The translations under genes were made by a program, and so were the position numbers. The notes below the pieces were generated by a model. It saw only the letters and a program-made list of their open reading frames with translations, was not told the DNA's origin and did not search any database. A stretch of 64,000 nucleotides of DNA, taken from Avidehalobacter sp964569265 (GTDB lineage Bacteria; Bacillota; Dehalobacteriia; UBA4068; UBA4997). The DNA is taken from the NCBI GenBank assembly GCA_964569265.1, contig CAZMTO010000007.1, positions 1 through 64,000 on the forward strand. Reading direction: 5' to 3'. The stretch's first letter is position 1; the number at the start of each line of letters is the position of its first letter. Of the stretch, positions 62,557 through 64,000 are shown piece by piece.

Positions 62557-63252
62557 TTAAGCCTCGGTGGCGGCAAACTTATTTTCCAGCATTTTTACCA
62601 GACTTTGCTTGGTATTTTCGATATGTTGGGCAGCAGCTTCGACAGCGGCTTCGCTGTCTCGGCGGCGCAATGCCGATATTACGTTCTGGTGTTCGGCCAG
62701 AGAATTATGTCTAACCTCTACATTAGCCAGAGAAATTATACGATAGCGCGATATTTGCTCCATAACGTTGCTCATCAACTGCACCAGACGATCGTTGCGG
62801 CTAAACTTGTACAGCAGCTCGTGAAAATTCGCGTCAAGCTTTACCCATGCCTCAACGTCGCCCTCCTGCCAGGTAGCCTGCATACGCTCTGCCAGGGCAT
62901 CCAGCAGGCGATAATCTTCGTCCTGCATACGCTGTGCCGCCAATTTAACCGCCAAAGTTTCCAGCGCCGTGCGAATTTCGTACACATTTTCCACATCGTC
63001 AATAGAAAGCCCCGCCACATAAGCGCCCTTTCTCGGCAGCATAACCACAAAGCCCTCCAGCTCAAGGCGGCGTATCGCTTCTCGCACGGGGGTGCGGCTA
63101 ACGCCCATTTCTTCGGCCAACTGCACCTCTAACAGGCGCTCACCCGGCGACAACTGGCCGCTCATTATCGCACTCATCAGCACATCAAAAACCATATCAC
63201 GCAACGGCTGGTAGCTTTCTAAATTTATGGTCGATAATTTTTCTCTGTTCAT
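62557..63252 (-). CDS. GntR-family regulator, FadR/FCD type
   Basis: A 231-residue regulator: winged HTH (about 20-80; GERLLEVQLAEEMGVSRTPVREAIRRLELEGFV) and an all-helical FCD ligand domain (about 90-220) with the metal-site style D/H residues (ANFHELLY, EHQNVISAL). AAAGGAG precedes ATG 63252. It follows ispE by 52 bases in the same direction. The ligand is unknown; FCD domains usually bind small organic acids. Confidence 0.88.
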   Translation of the reverse strand: MNREKLSTINLESYQPLRDMVFDVLMSAIMSGQLSPGERLLEVQLAEEMGVSRTPVREAIRRLELEGFVVMLPRKGAYVAGLSIDDVENVYEIRTALETLAVKLAAQRMQDEDYRLLDALAERMQATWQEGDVEAWVKLDANFHELLYKFSRNDRLVQLMSNVMEQISRYRIISLANVEVRHNSLAEHQNVISALRRRDSEAAVEAAAQHIENTKQSLVKMLENKFAATEA

Positions 63253-63304
63253 AATATTCTCCTTTAAGCCTGCAATAAGCTTTAATTAAGTCTGTATTTA
63301 ATCA

Positions 63305-64000
63305 TCAGTGCGATGTTACGGCGCACACAAACGGGTACTTGCCGCTAAGAGCATCGGCTGCTATGGCTGCGCGTTTTTTTTCCGCTGCTACAGCAAACAC
63401 GGTTGCCCCACTGCCGCAAAGCAGAGGTGCCAGCCCCAAGGCTGCAAGTTCGGCTTTTAGGGCCGCCAATTTGGGGTACAACGCAAAGGCAGCAGGCTCC
63501 AGCGCGTTGCCCAGTGCCGCCGCCACCGCCCGCGGGCTGCCGGTTTGCAGGGCCGCCAAAACTACCGCTGTGTAATCGGTAGGCGCAGCAGGTATATTGT
63601 CCAGCCGGGCATACACTGCCGGCGTGGGCACCGCAAAACCCGGATTTACCAGCACCAAACGCAGCTCCGGGCAAGGGTCAAGCGGCGTTATCAGCTCACC
63701 TATACCTTCGGCCAGTGCTGTGCCGCCGCCAATGCAAAAAGGAACATCTGCCCCCAGCTTTACCGCCCGCTGCCGCAGCTCATCAGCCGTAAGCCCCAGC
63801 GCAAAAAGCTCGTTTACGGCCAGCAACACCTGTGCCGCATCGGTAGAACCGCCTGCCATACCGCCGCCCAAGGGTATCTGCTTGGTAAGCTTAACAGCCA
63901 CACCAGCATCCAGCCCAAACTCGTCGGCCAGCAGCTTATACGCCCGCCACGCCAGATTACTTTCATCGCAGGGCAACGCCGCATCTGTTGCCTGCACCGT
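63305..64000 (-). CDS. ispE: 4-diphosphocytidyl-2-C-methyl-D-erythritol kinase, N terminus beyond the window
   Basis: The last 231 or so residues of a GHMP kinase of the MEP isoprenoid pathway. The ATP loop PLGGGMAGGSTDAAQVL, GADVPFCIGGGTALAEGIGE and the C-terminal GSGATVFA are all present. The frame runs off the window at 64000; about 50-60 N-terminal residues, including the catalytic Lys region, are outside. The GTG at 63997 is not taken as a start. Confidence 0.92.
   Translation of the reverse strand, partial: TVQATDAALPCDESNLAWRAYKLLADEFGLDAGVAVKLTKQIPLGGGMAGGSTDAAQVLLAVNELFALGLTADELRQRAVKLGADVPFCIGGGTALAEGIGELITPLDPCPELRLVLVNPGFAVPTPAVYARLDNIPAAPTDYTAVVLAALQTGSPRAVAAALGNALEPAAFALYPKLAALKAELAALGLAPLLCGSGATVFAVAAEKKRAAIAADALSGKYPFVCAVTSH

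Noticed and set aside
63305..63997. ispE as a complete gene starting at GTG 63997
   Set aside because: The frame is still open at the window end and the usual N-terminal 50-60 residues are missing, so it is partial.

Overview
The window reads as a chromosomal segment of an anaerobic Bacillota (Firmicutes) bacterium, probably a gut Clostridia- or Negativicutes-type lineage. The grounds are strong AGGAGG-type ribosome binding sites, sigma-A-like promoters, a ferredoxin-linked 2-oxoacid oxidoreductase, NAD-dependent DNA ligase, hisZ with short hisG, FeoAB with a Cys-rich FeoB partner, SLH-anchored surface proteins and a SpoVID-like LysM protein that hints at sporulation ancestry. No phage, insertion sequence or CRISPR array was seen. 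A species cannot be named from sequence alone.

Layout. 1-585: a structured inverted-repeat element and a YdcZ-type small transporter whose leader is almost only a hairpin over its ribosome binding site. 761-3598 (minus): a SpoVID-like LysM protein and a two-module P-loop ATPase. 3713-8175 (minus): an envelope/division operon, ftsE-ftsX-M23 peptidase-S41 protease-lipoprotein. 8368-16735 (minus): a complete ten-gene histidine operon hisZGDCBHAF-hisIE-PHP phosphatase with promoter and terminator. 17020-21952 (plus): a B12-dependent methionine synthase locus (separate reactivation protein, MetH without activation domain, homocysteine methyltransferase/MTHFR fusion).

22050-37775 (minus): the most unusual part. 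A consensus promoter and a cobalamin riboswitch lie upstream of a 3125-residue membrane-anchored GLUG-repeat surface protein and an 1860-residue secreted protein with GLUG repeats, Ig-like modules and an apparent alpha/alpha-toroid region. The two genes converge on the B12-dependent methionine synthase locus. I propose this as a candidate corrinoid-responsive surface system.

37952-45123: exonuclease III, a PepV-like dipeptidase, a CBS-domain protein, tRNA-Ser(GGA), and a MarR-controlled heterodimeric ABC exporter with clear operators. 45316-48403 (plus): the feoA-feoB-Cys-rich protein operon with two GTTAG-N6-CTAAC operators. 48718-57389 (minus): a TetR regulator, apparently started at ATT, followed by a 2601-residue SLH surface protein. 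57509-60372 (minus): korD-korA-korB-korC. 60431-64000 (minus): ligA, a FadR-type GntR regulator and the 3' part of ispE, cut by the window edge.
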